From: Anaerolineae bacterium
GTDB lineage: Bacteria > Chloroflexota > Anaerolineae > B4-G1 > DUEL01
Direction: 5' to 3'
Assembly: GCA_025060135.1 (NCBI GenBank)
Contig: JANXCY010000006.1
Coordinates: 32,607 to 96,606 of the forward strand
Length of the DNA stretch: 64,000 bases
Numbering within the stretch: position 1 is the first letter of the stretch; each line of letters begins with the position of its first letter. This document shows, piece by piece, positions 28,821 to 39,901 of the stretch. Under the pieces are notes generated by a model. That model did not search any database. It saw only the letters and a program-made list of their open reading frames with translations, and had not been told where the DNA came from. The translations under genes and the position numbers were made by a program.

Positions 28821-29444
28821 ATGGCTCTATCTTACCAGAATTCGAGGTTTTTGCCAATCGGAATGGGCCACGGAGAAGAAACACCGGGAAACGAAGAACA
28901 AGCCACCGATGGGAGTCTCCGCCTACTGGCCGACGGGATGCTGGGACGGCTGGCCCGGTGGCTCCGACTCCTGGGATACGACACCGCCTACGAGAACCAT
29001 GCTGACGACCTGGAACTGGCCCGGCGTGCTCGAGCGGAGGGCCGTATCCTGCTGACCCGCGACCGCGCGCTGGCTGCCCGGCGGGGCCTCCGTTCCCTGC
29101 TGATAGAGTCGGAGCACGTACAGGAACAAGTCCGGCAGGTGGTGGAGACGCTGGGCCCGCCTCCCCACCCCGCCCTTTCCCGCTGCAGCCTCTGCAATGT
29201 ACCCTTAGAACCGGCCACCCCTCGGCAGGTCGCTGATCGGGTGCCGCCATACGTCCTGCAGACCCAGCGCCGCTTCGGGGTCTGCCCGGCTTGCAGACGG
29301 GTCTACTGGGCTGGTACGCATCTCCAGCACATGCGGCGCTACCTCCGCAGCCCCCTGGCCGGACGGCTGCTCAGCGATCCGCCTGCTGAATCCCCTGTCG
29401 CTGCCAGTACCGCCAGCGCATCAGCGCCAGAACCCGGGGCATGA
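28821..29444 (+). CDS. Mut7-C RNase domain protein with C-terminal zinc ribbon
   Basis: LADGMLGRLARWLRLLGYDTAY, RILLTRDRALAAR, CSLCN...CPACRRVYWAGTH. Confidence 0.88.
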   Translation: MALSYQNSRFLPIGMGHGEETPGNEEQATDGSLRLLADGMLGRLARWLRLLGYDTAYENHADDLELARRARAEGRILLTRDRALAARRGLRSLLIESEHVQEQVRQVVETLGPPPHPALSRCSLCNVPLEPATPRQVADRVPPYVLQTQRRFGVCPACRRVYWAGTHLQHMRRYLRSPLAGRLLSDPPAESPVAASTASASAPEPGA

Positions 29445-30426
29445 GCGCCATATACAGCCGGTAGCCCAGGGGGTGGGCGGGGAAATCCCAGGCCCCGATG
29501 TGTCGCACCAGACGGGCACCAAACCCGGCCTTGAAGCGGTAGACCCCCCACATCGGGTCGGATTCATCGGGCGTGTCCGGTGCTCCCCAGAGGTCATAGA
29601 CGGTGCAGCCCTGTTGCCGGGCCCAGCGGATGGCTTCCCACTGGAGCAGATGGTTGGGCATCCAGTCCCGGTATACGGAGCGGGAAGCGCCGTACATATA
29701 CCATGCCCGTTGCCCAAACCGGAACAATATCACCATCGCCACCGGCTCCCCGGCCACCTCCGCCACCAGGGGACAGGCCAGCCCGGCTGCGATGAACGTC
29801 CCCCACGCGTCCTGATAATACTCCTCGGGCCGGATGACAAAACGGTCCCGTATACTGGTCTCCTGGTACATCCGATAGAGAAGCGACAGGTCCGCCAGTG
29901 TCCCCTCCCGAATGGTTACCCCCTTCCGCTGGGCCAGCCGGATGTTGTAGCGCCACTTAGGTTTCATCCGCGCCAGAATCTCCTCCGGTGAAGCCCTCAG
30001 GTCCAGCAGCAGCGTGCTGCGGAACTGAACCTGCTCGGGGGAAGGAAGCCATCCTCGAGCCTGTAAGACTGTCGTTACCCGCTCCCCCAGGGGCGATTCC
30101 GCCTCCACATCGGGGTCTATTTTCAGAAACAGAGCCTTCTGAGCCCGGGCCAGCGTCTCCAGATCGCTCAGTACTGCCTGGAGCAGGCTCTCGTCCTCAT
30201 AGGGCAACAACGGCCCTTTGGGAACGTACATCACTCGGGGCAAGAAGCGACTGGCACGGCGAGAGAGGACCAGCGCGGCCGCCCGGGGAAGCCCGTCCGC
30301 CTCCCAGAGCAACGGTATCATCCGCCATCCCTGCCGTTCTTTGAACGCCCCCCATTCCCAGGTCTGGAGAACATGGGGGGCTGGCAGACGCAGGAGCGCA
30401 TCGTTCCACGCCCAGGGGTCAGCCAT
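29371..30426 (-). CDS. FemAB-family peptidoglycan bridge / GNAT-like aminoacyltransferase
   Basis: [54 protein letters not shown]. Confidence 0.88.
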   Translation of the reverse strand: MADPWAWNDALLRLPAPHVLQTWEWGAFKERQGWRMIPLLWEADGLPRAAALVLSRRASRFLPRVMYVPKGPLLPYEDESLLQAVLSDLETLARAQKALFLKIDPDVEAESPLGERVTTVLQARGWLPSPEQVQFRSTLLLDLRASPEEILARMKPKWRYNIRLAQRKGVTIREGTLADLSLLYRMYQETSIRDRFVIRPEEYYQDAWGTFIAAGLACPLVAEVAGEPVAMVILFRFGQRAWYMYGASRSVYRDWMPNHLLQWEAIRWARQQGCTVYDLWGAPDTPDESDPMWGVYRFKAGFGARLVRHIGAWDFPAHPLGYRLYMALMPRVLALMRWRYWQRQGIQQADR

Positions 30427-30590
30427 TCGTTGGACTCTTAGACCAACCATTGCCACGGGGCTATTATACACCGTTCCCAAAAACCCGCAGACCTCTGCCA
30501 CGGAGTAGCCGCTCCTATCCAGCGCCGCCGGTTGCGCGTTTGGCGGAAACGGGGTATCATCCTCCTGACCCCTGGTACCTCGGAGGAGGT

Positions 30591-31574
30591 ATGAATATCC
30601 TGGTTACTGGAGGCGCCGGATACATCGGTAGCATTGTTACAGAAGAATTGATTCGGCGGGGATATTCGGTGATTGTCCTGGATAATCTCTCCACAGGCCA
30701 TCGCGCCGCCGTCCCCCCTCAGGCCACTTTTGTCTATGGAGACCTGGCCGACCGGCGGGTCCTCCGCGCCGTCTTTGAAACCTACTCGATAGACGCTGTC
30801 ATGCACTTCGCCGCCCATATTATGGCGCCGGAGTCTATGGAGGTACCTTTCAAGTACCTCCGGGATAACGTCTGCAACGGGCTGAACCTACTGGAGGAGG
30901 CATTGATCCACGGAGTACGCCGGTTCATTCTCTCCTCCACGGCCAACCTGTACGACCGACCAAAACGCATCCCGATAGATGAGGAAGAGGAAGTGATCCC
31001 CGGCACACCTTATGGGGAGTCCAAATACATTCTGGAGCGGATTCTGGCCTGGATGGACCGGATCTACGGCCTTCGGTACGCGGCGCTCCGGTACTTCAAC
31101 GCCGCCGGAGCCTCCCCTTCCGGGGAACGGGGGGAAGACCACCGTCCTGAAAGCCATCTGATCCCCTTGGTTCTTCAGGTGGCGCTGGGGTTACGGGATA
31201 AAATCATCATTTATGGGGACGATTATCCAACCCGCGATGGGACCTGTATCCGGGATTACATCCACGTTACCGACCTGGCACAGGCTCACATTCTGGCACT
31301 GGAGGCCCTGGATCGGGGAAGTCGGATATACAACTTGGGTAACGGGCAGGGGTTCACGGTCAAAGAAGTCATAGAGACCTGCCGAGAGGTTACTGGGCAT
31401 CCCATCCCGGCAGAGGTAGGCCCCCGGCGACCCGGCGACGTGGCGATTCTGGTCGCCAGCAGCGAGCGGATCCGCCGTGAGTTAGGCTGGGAACCGAAGT
31501 ATCCCGACCTGCGCACCATCGTCGAACATGCCTGGAACTGGCACCGGACCCATCCGCACGGGTATCCGGACTGA
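30591..31574 (+). CDS. galE: UDP-glucose 4-epimerase
   Basis: [58 protein letters not shown]. Confidence 0.93.
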   Translation: MNILVTGGAGYIGSIVTEELIRRGYSVIVLDNLSTGHRAAVPPQATFVYGDLADRRVLRAVFETYSIDAVMHFAAHIMAPESMEVPFKYLRDNVCNGLNLLEEALIHGVRRFILSSTANLYDRPKRIPIDEEEEVIPGTPYGESKYILERILAWMDRIYGLRYAALRYFNAAGASPSGERGEDHRPESHLIPLVLQVALGLRDKIIIYGDDYPTRDGTCIRDYIHVTDLAQAHILALEALDRGSRIYNLGNGQGFTVKEVIETCREVTGHPIPAEVGPRRPGDVAILVASSERIRRELGWEPKYPDLRTIVEHAWNWHRTHPHGYPD

Positions 31575-31596
31575 GAACACAGGATTGGGAAAGCCT

Positions 31597-31660
31597 GTAG
31601 CCCAGGCCGCCCAGCCGATGTGTGCGGGCTACCCCCCTGTGCTACACCTTTAGCCTGTTC
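31597..31660. repeat. Copy of the GTAGCCCAGGCCGCC palindromic repeat family
   Basis: gcctgtagcccaggccgcccagccgatgtgtgcgggctac; reverse complement matches 19133-19147. Confidence 0.55.
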
Positions 31661-31792
31661 GGACATGCTCGGAGGGACGAAACCCTGAGAAGAGCCATCG
31701 TTCGTGCGGTTCAACGCTGTTCCGCCCTGACGAACTGCGAGCGCTTTTCAACCCCGGCGGCGTCTTTCGGACACGCTGAGAGGAAAATCCGA

Positions 31793-32827
31793 TTATGCCG
31801 ATAGCGCCACCTGAACCGCGCGCAGCGTGGCTTCTATATCCTCATCGGTGATCCAGTAGTGGGTAACGGCCCGAAAGCGTCCGTCCTCCCGTCCCAGGAC
31901 CAGCACCCCTTGCTCCCGGAGGCGGCGGATGAACTCCTGAGGAACCAGGGGCACCTCGGCGTCCAGCCAGAAGTAAAGGATATTGGTATAGACGGGGCCC
32001 ACCTGGATGCCGGGGATCTGGGCCAGCCCTTCCGCCAGCCGACGGGCGCGGGCGTGGTCTTCCGCCAGTCGTTCGGTCATCTGCTCCAAGGCAACGATTC
32101 CCGCCGCTGCCAGAATCCCGGCCTGGCGCATGCCGCCGCCCACCACCTTGCGCGCTCGCCGTGCCTCATAAATGAAGTCAGCGCTCCCGCAGAGAACAGA
32201 CCCCACCGGCGCACACAGCCCTTTGGAAAGGCAAAACATCACCGAATCCACTTCCCGCACCAGGTCCCGCACGTCGCAGTTCAGGGCAGCGGCGGCGTTG
32301 AAAATGCGGGCCCCATCCAGATGCACCCGCAGGCCATGGGCATGGGCCAGCGCAGCAACGGCAGCCGTGTACTCCGCTGTGAGCGGCGCTCCATCGCACA
32401 GGTTATGGGTGTTCTCCAGGCAGATCAGGCGGGTACGCGGGAAGTGAACATTCTCTGGCCGGATCGCGGCCTGGATCTCCTCCAGCCGCAGAGTGCCATC
32501 GGGCTGATTGGACAGAGGGCGGGGAGTGATGCCGCCCAGTGCAGCCATCCCGCCCTGTTCGTAGAGGAAAGTATGACTGCGGTCGCCCAGGATGACCTCA
32601 TCCCCCCGACCGCAGTGGGTCAGCAGAGCCACCAGATTGCCCATCGTTCCGCTGGCAACAAAGAGCGCCGCCTCTTTTCCCATTCGCTCCGCCGCCATCT
32701 CCTCCAACCGCCGGACCGTGGGGTCTTCTCCGAAGACATCGTCCCCTACCTCTGCCCGAGACATGGCCTCCCGCATCGCGGGAGTGGGGGGAGTTACCGT
32801 GTCGCTACGCAGGTCGATGCACCGCAT
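31793..32827 (-). CDS. ltaE: Low-specificity L-threonine aldolase
   Basis: IDLRSDTVTPPTPAMREAM, GDDVFGEDPTVRRLE, LDGARIFNAA, SVMFCLSKGLCAPVGSVLCG. Confidence 0.94.
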   Translation of the reverse strand: MRCIDLRSDTVTPPTPAMREAMSRAEVGDDVFGEDPTVRRLEEMAAERMGKEAALFVASGTMGNLVALLTHCGRGDEVILGDRSHTFLYEQGGMAALGGITPRPLSNQPDGTLRLEEIQAAIRPENVHFPRTRLICLENTHNLCDGAPLTAEYTAAVAALAHAHGLRVHLDGARIFNAAAALNCDVRDLVREVDSVMFCLSKGLCAPVGSVLCGSADFIYEARRARKVVGGGMRQAGILAAAGIVALEQMTERLAEDHARARRLAEGLAQIPGIQVGPVYTNILYFWLDAEVPLVPQEFIRRLREQGVLVLGREDGRFRAVTHYWITDEDIEATLRAVQVALSA

Positions 32828-32848
32828 ACCTGACCTCCTCAGGATAGC

Positions 32849-32877
32849 AAAAAGCAGGCTGGCTTGTCCCAGCCTGC
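32849..32877 (-). terminator. Intrinsic terminator between tRNA-Phe and ltaE
   Basis: Minus strand GCAGGCTGG-GACAAG-CCAGCCTGC followed by TTTTT. Confidence 0.75.
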
Positions 32878-32992
32878 CGGAACCGGTACTCGCGCTTCTC
32901 CTGCTGGAATTCAAAAAGGAACCCGGCCGATCGCGGGCAGGCTCGTCGTACTCAAAGGCGCCCCCCTGAGCCGCCCATCCAGGCTCCCCAGG

Positions 32993-33066
32993 TGCCGAGG
33001 GGCGGATTTGGACCGCCGACTCCCTGATTTTCAGTCAGGTGCTCTACCAGGCTGAGCTACCTCGGC
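32993..33066 (-). tRNA. tRNA-Phe (anticodon GAA)
   Basis: GCCGAGGTAGCTCAGCCTGGTAGAGCACCTGACTGAAAATCAGGGAGTCGGCGGTCCAAATCCGCCCCTCGGCA; complete cloverleaf; CCA not encoded. Confidence 0.96.
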
Positions 33067-33203
33067 GCTTGTTAGGTGGAAATTATTTTACCACACTTTC
33101 CTGTTTTCGCAAGCGCTCACGTTCCCTTGCCAACTTCCCCGTTTTCTGTTATTATAGAAAGCGTATCCGATGGGCCGCGCTTGCATCCCGGAGAGGAGGT
33201 TTC

Positions 33204-36200
33204 ATGACCCCTATCTGGACGTTACGCCACATCGCCCTGCGGCGACAGCAGCGCCGCCGTATCCGCGCTCGTACCGGCACTGGCGCCTGGATGCGGGCCC
33301 TGGGTGTGTTGCTGCTGGTCATCGTGATGCTCAACCTGACCGGATTTTCCGGGATGGTCGGCGGCATGGCTGCTGTCTACTCCTCTATCGCCCGCGAACT
33401 GCCCGAACCGGAGCAGATTGAGTTTGTGGAACAGGAGTTTGAGACCACCCGTATCTACGACCGAACCGGCGAGCACCTCCTCTGGGAAATCATTGACCCC
33501 CACGCAGGCGATCGGGTCTGGGTGCCGCTGGAGGAGGTGCCGGAGCACCTGATCTGCGCCACCATCGCCATTGAGGACCGGACATTCTGGGAGAACCCCG
33601 GGGTCAACCCGCGCGGGATCCTCCGGGCCTTCTGGGCCAATCTCCAGGGCCAGCAAATCCAGGGCGGCTCCTCCATCACCCAGCAACTCATTAAGAACGT
33701 CCTCATCCCGCCCGAGGAGCGGGTCGTCAGCGCAGAGGGGCCGAAATGGCGGGACTACGCGCGCAAAGTCAAAGAAATCATTCTGGCCCTGGAAATCACC
33801 CGCCGCTACGAGAAAGAGAAAATTCTGGAATGGTACCTGAACACCAACTTTTACGGCAACCTGGCCTATGGCATTGAAGCCGCCGCCCAGGTCTACTTTG
33901 GCAAACCCGCCAGGGAACTGAACCTTGCGGAAGCCGCGACGCTGGCCGCCATCCCCCAATTCCCCCAGAAAAATCCCTTTGATGACCCCATTGAGGCCCG
34001 CAAGCGGCAGAACTTGGTCCTGGACGCGATGGTTCGGCAGGGCTGTATCACCGAGGCGCAGGCAGCCAAGGCCAAAGTGGAGCCCTGGCGGCTGGCCTCC
34101 CCCACCGAGCAATTTGACTTCCAGGCTCCTCACTTCTCCGTCTACGTCCGCAACGAACTGGAAAAAATGTTCGGCGCGGATATGGTCTATCGGGGTGGCC
34201 TGAAGGTCTATACCACCCTGGACTACGACCTTCAGCAACAAGCGGAATGCGTCGCCCGAGCCCAGATTCGCCGTCTCTCCGGCGAGGACGAGCAAAAAGT
34301 GATTGAAGAAGCCATCGCTTCCGGCTGTCAGGCTGCCCAGTACCTCCCCCCCCTGCGGGCCGCCAGCCGGGGGAAAGACCATCATGTTACCAACGCCGCC
34401 GTCGTCGTCCTGCGGCCCGGGACAGGGGAGATTCTGGCTATGGTCGGCAGCCTGGACTACTGGAACGAGGCTATTTCCGGCCGGTTCAACGCCGCTCTGG
34501 GCCACCGCCAACCCGGCTCCGCCTTCAAGCCCTTCACCTACGTAACGCTCCTCTCCCAGGGCTACACCGCCGCCCACCTCTTCTGGGACGTCCGGACGGC
34601 CTTCCCCCAACCGGGGCAGGCCCCATACGTCCCCGAGAACTACGACCGGAAATACCACGGCCCTCAGCGGCTGCGGCTGGCACTCGCCCGCTCCTACAAC
34701 ATCCCCGCTGTCGCCGCGTTGCAACTGGCCGGGATTGATAACGTGATCCGCACCGCGCACAAAATGGGCATCAACACCCTGGACAAAGGGACCGAATACT
34801 ATGGCCTGAGCCTCACCCTGGGCGGTGGCGAGGTTACCCTCCTGGATATGGCCTACGCCTACTCCGTCTTTGCCAACTACGGCAAGATGATCGGCAAGCC
34901 CACGACCCCCAAAGGGCCCGGATACCGGGACCTGGACCCCGTCGCCATCCTGCGGGTGGAGGACCGCAACGGCCGGGTCCTCTACGAGTACCAACCAGAG
35001 GAGCGGCAGATTCTCTCTCCCCAACTGGCTTATCTGATCACCAGCATCCTTTCCGACCGGCAGGCCCGCTGGGCTGCCTTCGGCCACCCCAACGCGCTGG
35101 AACTCTCCGGCGACCGCCCAGCGGCCGCCAAAACCGGTACCACCAACGACTTCGTGGATAACTGGTGCATCGGCTTCACTCCGCAGATTCTCACCGGCGT
35201 CTGGATCGGCAACTCCGATAACACCGAAATGGCCAATCTCCCCGGCTCCGAGGGTGCCGCGCCGATCTGGCACGCCGTAATGGAATACGCCCACCAGGGC
35301 CTGGAAATCCTCCCCTTCCCCCGACCCGAAGGACTGGTGGAGCGGGAAATCTGCGCCACCAGCGGCGAAATCCCCACCGAAGATTGCCCTTGCCCCCGGA
35401 CACGAGAACTCTTCATCCCGGGGACGGAACCCGAACCCAGTTGCAACTTTTACCAGAAACTGCGAGTGAATCGGGAGACAGGACGCCTCTGCACCGTCTT
35501 TACACCGCCCGAACTCTGTGAGGAGCGGGTGTACGAGGTCTACCCGCCAGAGGCCCAGGACTGGCTGATGAGCCTCCCGGAGGACAAGCGCCCCCCCCTT
35601 CCGCCTACCGAATACGACACCATCTACGGCCCCAACCTGGCCGATGCGGACGTCATCATCACCGAGCCCCAGCCCTACGCCTACATCGGGGGCGAAGTCA
35701 TCACCATCACCGGAAGTGCCAAAGGCGGCAACTTCGCTTTCTACCGCATCGCCGTTGGCGAGGGAATGAACCCCACCGAATGGATTCAGATCGGCCCCGA
35801 CCACTACAACCAGGTGGACCGCAACGTCCTGGAGTACTGGTACCTGGCCGGCTTTGAGGGCCTCTACACGCTCCAGTTGATGGTGGTGGACCACAGTCAG
35901 GCTGTACGGCAGTACGCCATCCAGGTAACCGTGGACCACACCCCGCCGAAGGTGCAACTAACCAATCCGGAGCCAGGCAAAGAGTATACCCTGGGCAAGG
36001 ACGAATGGGTCAACGTCAACGCCGACGTCCAAGACAACTATGCCATCGCGCGAGTGGAATTCTACCGGAACGACGAGACGGAGCCCTTCGCCGTCCGCAC
36101 CATCCCGCCCTACAACGTCAACTGGTGGATCAAGGAGACCGGCGAACAGCGCTTCCGGGCCGTGGTCTACGACGCGGCGGGGAACCGGGCGGAGTCCGAA

Positions 36201-36242
36201 GTGGTGAAGATTCGGGTGAAACCGAAAGCCCAGGGACCGTAA
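33204..36242 (+). CDS. Class A penicillin-binding protein (transglycosylase/transpeptidase, PBP1A-type)
   Basis: [50 protein letters not shown] (SXXK), [16 protein letters not shown] (KTG); C-terminal Ig-like domain. Confidence 0.95.
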   Translation: MTPIWTLRHIALRRQQRRRIRARTGTGAWMRALGVLLLVIVMLNLTGFSGMVGGMAAVYSSIARELPEPEQIEFVEQEFETTRIYDRTGEHLLWEIIDPHAGDRVWVPLEEVPEHLICATIAIEDRTFWENPGVNPRGILRAFWANLQGQQIQGGSSITQQLIKNVLIPPEERVVSAEGPKWRDYARKVKEIILALEITRRYEKEKILEWYLNTNFYGNLAYGIEAAAQVYFGKPARELNLAEAATLAAIPQFPQKNPFDDPIEARKRQNLVLDAMVRQGCITEAQAAKAKVEPWRLASPTEQFDFQAPHFSVYVRNELEKMFGADMVYRGGLKVYTTLDYDLQQQAECVARAQIRRLSGEDEQKVIEEAIASGCQAAQYLPPLRAASRGKDHHVTNAAVVVLRPGTGEILAMVGSLDYWNEAISGRFNAALGHRQPGSAFKPFTYVTLLSQGYTAAHLFWDVRTAFPQPGQAPYVPENYDRKYHGPQRLRLALARSYNIPAVAALQLAGIDNVIRTAHKMGINTLDKGTEYYGLSLTLGGGEVTLLDMAYAYSVFANYGKMIGKPTTPKGPGYRDLDPVAILRVEDRNGRVLYEYQPEERQILSPQLAYLITSILSDRQARWAAFGHPNALELSGDRPAAAKTGTTNDFVDNWCIGFTPQILTGVWIGNSDNTEMANLPGSEGAAPIWHAVMEYAHQGLEILPFPRPEGLVEREICATSGEIPTEDCPCPRTRELFIPGTEPEPSCNFYQKLRVNRETGRLCTVFTPPELCEERVYEVYPPEAQDWLMSLPEDKRPPLPPTEYDTIYGPNLADADVIITEPQPYAYIGGEVITITGSAKGGNFAFYRIAVGEGMNPTEWIQIGPDHYNQVDRNVLEYWYLAGFEGLYTLQLMVVDHSQAVRQYAIQVTVDHTPPKVQLTNPEPGKEYTLGKDEWVNVNADVQDNYAIARVEFYRNDETEPFAVRTIPPYNVNWWIKETGEQRFRAVVYDAAGNRAESEVVKIRVKPKAQGP

Positions 36243-36252
36243 GGAGGGCCAG

Positions 36253-37707
36253 GTGCACCTTTACGAACTGACCATCCACGAAGCCCGCGCCCTGCTGAAC
36301 GCAGGGGAGATTTCGGCAGTGGAACTGACCCAGGCCGTGATAGACCGCATCCTGGCAGTGGATAATGCCGTTCGGGCCTACATCACGCTGACGCCGGAGG
36401 CCGCGCTGGAGCAGGCCCGCGCAGCCGACACCGCGTTCCGGCAAGGACAGGCCCTCCCCCTGCTGGGAATCCCCCTCGCGATTAAGGATATCCTCTGTAC
36501 TGCGGGCATTCCCACCACCTGTGGATCCCGCATCCTGGAGAACTTCGTTCCGCCCTACGACGCCACTGCCGTAGCCCGGCTGAAGGCCGCTGGAGCGGTG
36601 ATCCTGGGAAAAACCAACACCGACGAATTCGCCATGGGCTCCTCCACCGAGAACTCCGCCTTCTTCCCCACCCATAACCCCTGGGACCTGGAGCGGGTCC
36701 CGGGCGGGTCCAGCGGAGGGAGCGCCGCCGCCGTCGCCGCTGGGGAGTGTCTGGGCGCTCTGGGCACCGATACCGGCGGCTCTGTGCGCCAGCCCGCCGC
36801 CTTCTGCGGCATCGTCGGCCTGAAACCGACCTACGGTCGGGTGAGCCGCTACGGGCTCATTGCCTTTGCCTCCTCGCTGGACCAAGTGGGCGTACTGACC
36901 CGCGATGTTACCGACGCGGCGATGCTCATGAACGTCATCGCCGGGCACGACCCGAAGGATTCCACCTCGCTGGACGCGCCCGTTCCCGACTACACCACCG
37001 CGCTGACCGGCGACATCCGGGGAATGCGGATTGGTGTCCCCCGGGAGTATTTCATTCCCGGCATGCAGCCGGAAGTGGAAGCCGCTGTGCGCGCGGCCTT
37101 GCAGCGACTGGCCGACCTCGGCGCCGAGATCGTGGAAGTTAGCCTGCCCCACACCGACTACGCCCTCCCCGTCTACTACCTGATCGCTCCCGCGGAAGCC
37201 AGCGCGAATCTCGCCCGCTATGACGGTGTCCGCTATGGCCTTCGGATGGTGGGCAACTCCCTGGAAGATACCTACCAGCAGACCCGCGGCCAGGGATTCG
37301 GCCCGGAAGTCAAACGGCGCATCATGCTGGGCACCTATGCGCTCAGCGCCGGATACTACGACGCCTATTACCTGAAAGCCCAAAAAGTCCGCACCCTGAT
37401 CAAAGGAGATTTTGACCGCGCCTTTGAGCAGGTGGACGTAGTCGTTGCCCCCACCAGCCCCACCACGGCTTTCCGTATCGGTGAAAAGACAGAGGACCCC
37501 ATCCAAATGTACCTCTCCGACGTTTTCACCCTCTCCCTCAACCTGGCTGGTATCTGCGGGATCAACGTCCCCTGCGGTTTTGATGCCCAGGGATTGCCCA
37601 TCGGGATGCAGATCATGGGACCGGCCCTGGGAGAGATGACTGTCCTGCGGGTCGCCTATGCCTACGAACAGGCTACCGATTGGCACACCCGCCGACCGCC
37701 GATTTGA
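36253..37707 (+). CDS. gatA: Asp-tRNA(Asn)/Glu-tRNA(Gln) amidotransferase subunit A
   Basis: Amidase signature [54 protein letters not shown] start. Confidence 0.95.
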   Translation: MHLYELTIHEARALLNAGEISAVELTQAVIDRILAVDNAVRAYITLTPEAALEQARAADTAFRQGQALPLLGIPLAIKDILCTAGIPTTCGSRILENFVPPYDATAVARLKAAGAVILGKTNTDEFAMGSSTENSAFFPTHNPWDLERVPGGSSGGSAAAVAAGECLGALGTDTGGSVRQPAAFCGIVGLKPTYGRVSRYGLIAFASSLDQVGVLTRDVTDAAMLMNVIAGHDPKDSTSLDAPVPDYTTALTGDIRGMRIGVPREYFIPGMQPEVEAAVRAALQRLADLGAEIVEVSLPHTDYALPVYYLIAPAEASANLARYDGVRYGLRMVGNSLEDTYQQTRGQGFGPEVKRRIMLGTYALSAGYYDAYYLKAQKVRTLIKGDFDRAFEQVDVVVAPTSPTTAFRIGEKTEDPIQMYLSDVFTLSLNLAGICGINVPCGFDAQGLPIGMQIMGPALGEMTVLRVAYAYEQATDWHTRRPPI

Positions 37708-37730
37708 AGCAAGGCAAACGAGGGAGAACC

Positions 37731-38417
37731 ATGCCCAGAGAGACCTTTGATCGGGAACTGCAGCGCCTGCAGGACGAATTGCTGGTCCTGGGAAGCATGG
37801 TGGAAAGAGCCATCGCCGAATCCGTGGATGCCCTGAAGCGACGGGATTTTGAGGCTTCCCAGCGCATTATTGCCCAGGACCGGAACATCAACGCCCTGCG
37901 GTTCACCATTGAATCCGATGTGCTGGTGCTGATTGCTACCCAGCAGCCGATGGCCAGTGATCTGCGCGCGCTGGCAGCCATTCTGGACCTGGCCTCGGAA
38001 CTGGAACGGATGGGGGATTACGCCAAGGGCATCGCTCGCATCAATCTACTGATCGGCAATCAGCCACTGATGAAGCCCCTCATTGACATCCCCCGGATGG
38101 CGGAGCGGGCATGCAGCATGCTCCATCGGGCCTTGGATGCGTTTGCCCGCCGGGACGTGGCGTTGGCCCGCGCCATCCCCGCTGAGGATGATGAGGTGGA
38201 TGCTCTGTATAACCAGGTCTATCGGGAACTGGTAACCTACATCCTGGCCGACCCCAAGCACATAGACCAGGCCAATTATCTCCTGTGGGCGGCCCACAAC
38301 CTGGAGCGAGCCGCCGATCGGGTAACCAATATCTGTGAGCGGGTGATCTTCACCGTAACCGGAGAACTGGGAGAACTGAACCAGGAAGCCACCCGTCTGG
38401 AGAACCTGCCCGGTTAA
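37731..38417 (+). CDS. phoU: Phosphate transport/signalling regulator PhoU
   Basis: FDRELQRLQDELLVLGSMVERAI, LASELERMGDYAKGIAR, NLERAADRVTNICERVIF. Confidence 0.93.
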   Translation: MPRETFDRELQRLQDELLVLGSMVERAIAESVDALKRRDFEASQRIIAQDRNINALRFTIESDVLVLIATQQPMASDLRALAAILDLASELERMGDYAKGIARINLLIGNQPLMKPLIDIPRMAERACSMLHRALDAFARRDVALARAIPAEDDEVDALYNQVYRELVTYILADPKHIDQANYLLWAAHNLERAADRVTNICERVIFTVTGELGELNQEATRLENLPG

Positions 38418-38534
38418 AGCCGGTTGCACCAGCCGCACAACCGCCAATGGAACATCATGGTCTGGGCGTCCGTCTGCTTTTCCCGCCGCGAGTACGGATC
38501 CTTTCCCACCTCACCCTTCGGAAGGAGGTAAAGC

Positions 38535-38666
38535 ATGGACGAGAACGTGCTGAGACGAAGGGAATCCTCCATCCTTCGGCTCAATGAGGACTGGTGGGCC
38601 GTCATTGTGGGCTTTCTTCTTATCGCCCTGGTGGTTCTGGGCATACTGGGACCCGTTCGCTGGTAA
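38535..38666 (+). CDS. 43-aa single-TM small protein (not in supplied ORF list)
   Basis: ATG 38535 preceded by GGAAGGAGG; MDENVLRRRESSILRLNEDWWAVIVGFLLIALVVLGILGPVRW*, 47 bp before the YeiH-like start. Confidence 0.75.
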   Translation: MDENVLRRRESSILRLNEDWWAVIVGFLLIALVVLGILGPVRW

Positions 38667-38713
38667 CTTCTCGCGTCTTCTCGCGGCCCGACATCTTCTC
38701 GAAAGGAGCAGTG

Positions 38714-39757
38714 ATGACCCGGTCAATTTCTGTGTCCTCCCGAAAATGGACCGAGGTGGTGTGGTTTATCGCATCGGTCCTGTTGCTGGCAGCCCTGGCA
38801 CTGGCCACCAACCGTCTGGCAGCCCATAGCCCCAAAGCGCTGGAATATCCCCTGTGGGCCGCTGTACTGGGACTGATCGCCAACGGAATCGCCAGCGGGT
38901 TGAAAATTAAACCGAAACTGGGCACAGCCTTTCGCACAGAACTGTTCCTGAAAGTGGGCCTGGTTCTTCTGGGGGCCAGCGTCAACATCACAGAGATTCT
39001 CAGCGTGGGCGCCCGGGGGGTCGTGCAGGCAGTGGTGCTGGTGGTGAGTGTCTTCCTGTTCACCTGGTGGCTGGGCGGAGCGCTCCATCTGGAAAAGAAA
39101 CTACGGGCAGTGATGTGTGCCGCCGTCTCCATTTGTGGCGTCTCCGCCGCCATCGCAGCCGGAGGCTCCATCCTGGCCCGAAAGGAACACCTGGCCTACG
39201 TAACCGCGCTGGTCATTATTACCGCGCTGCCCATGATGATTCTGATGCCCTGGATCGCGGCGCTGATGGGCATGTCCCCCGAATGGGCCGGGGCCTGGTT
39301 CGGTGGCAACATCGATACTACGGCCGCTGTGGTGGGCGCAGGAGCCATCTATGGCGAGGCGGCTGTACGCGTGGCATCCATTGTCAAAATGGCCCAGAAC
39401 GCTCTCATCGGCGTGATGGCTTTCCTGTTGGCGCTCTACTGGGTGACGCAAGAAGAACAAACGGAAATCGGACGTCCCAGCGCGCGGGTGCTCTGGGACC
39501 GGTTTCCCAAGTTCGTTCTGGGCTTCATCCTGGTCTCGGTGCTGGCCTCAGCGGGAGCGTTCACGAAGGCCCAGATCAAGGACATCACAGCCCTTCGCCA
39601 CTGGGCCTTCACCCTGGCCTTCGTTGGCATCGGTTGGGACCTGGCCCTCGGAGAGTTCCGCAGAATTGGCTTTCGCCCCCTGGCGGTCTATCTCGCCGCG
39701 ACGGTGTTCAACACCCTGCTGGCGCTGGGGGCCTCCTGGCTTCTCTTCGGGCAGTGA
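38714..39757 (+). CDS. YeiH/UPF0324-family putative sulfate exporter
   Basis: FLKVGLVLLGASVNI, AVSICGVSAAIAAGGSI, WFGGNIDTTAAVVGAGAIYGE, VKMAQNALIG. Confidence 0.92.
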   Translation: MTRSISVSSRKWTEVVWFIASVLLLAALALATNRLAAHSPKALEYPLWAAVLGLIANGIASGLKIKPKLGTAFRTELFLKVGLVLLGASVNITEILSVGARGVVQAVVLVVSVFLFTWWLGGALHLEKKLRAVMCAAVSICGVSAAIAAGGSILARKEHLAYVTALVIITALPMMILMPWIAALMGMSPEWAGAWFGGNIDTTAAVVGAGAIYGEAAVRVASIVKMAQNALIGVMAFLLALYWVTQEEQTEIGRPSARVLWDRFPKFVLGFILVSVLASAGAFTKAQIKDITALRHWAFTLAFVGIGWDLALGEFRRIGFRPLAVYLAATVFNTLLALGASWLLFGQ

Positions 39758-39901
39758 GCCCTCCCCGGCCACGAGCCAGCCAGCGTGATCGGGTACGTGC
39801 TCATTCCAGGGAGAAAATGAGGGGTGGAGAGCGGCTGTCTATGCCGCCCCCCACCCCCTTTCGTTTCCTCCTGCACCGCGCTGCGCCGGAGGAGATGAGG
39901 T

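Noticed and set aside
32827-32990. T-box riboswitch upstream of threonine aldolase
   Set aside because: Terminator present but no AGGGTGGNACCGCG-type T-box or specifier stem could be identified.
33222-35957. 911-aa minus-strand ORF antisense to the PBP1A gene
   Set aside because: High-GC shadow ORF; no domain, and the plus strand encodes a clear class A PBP.
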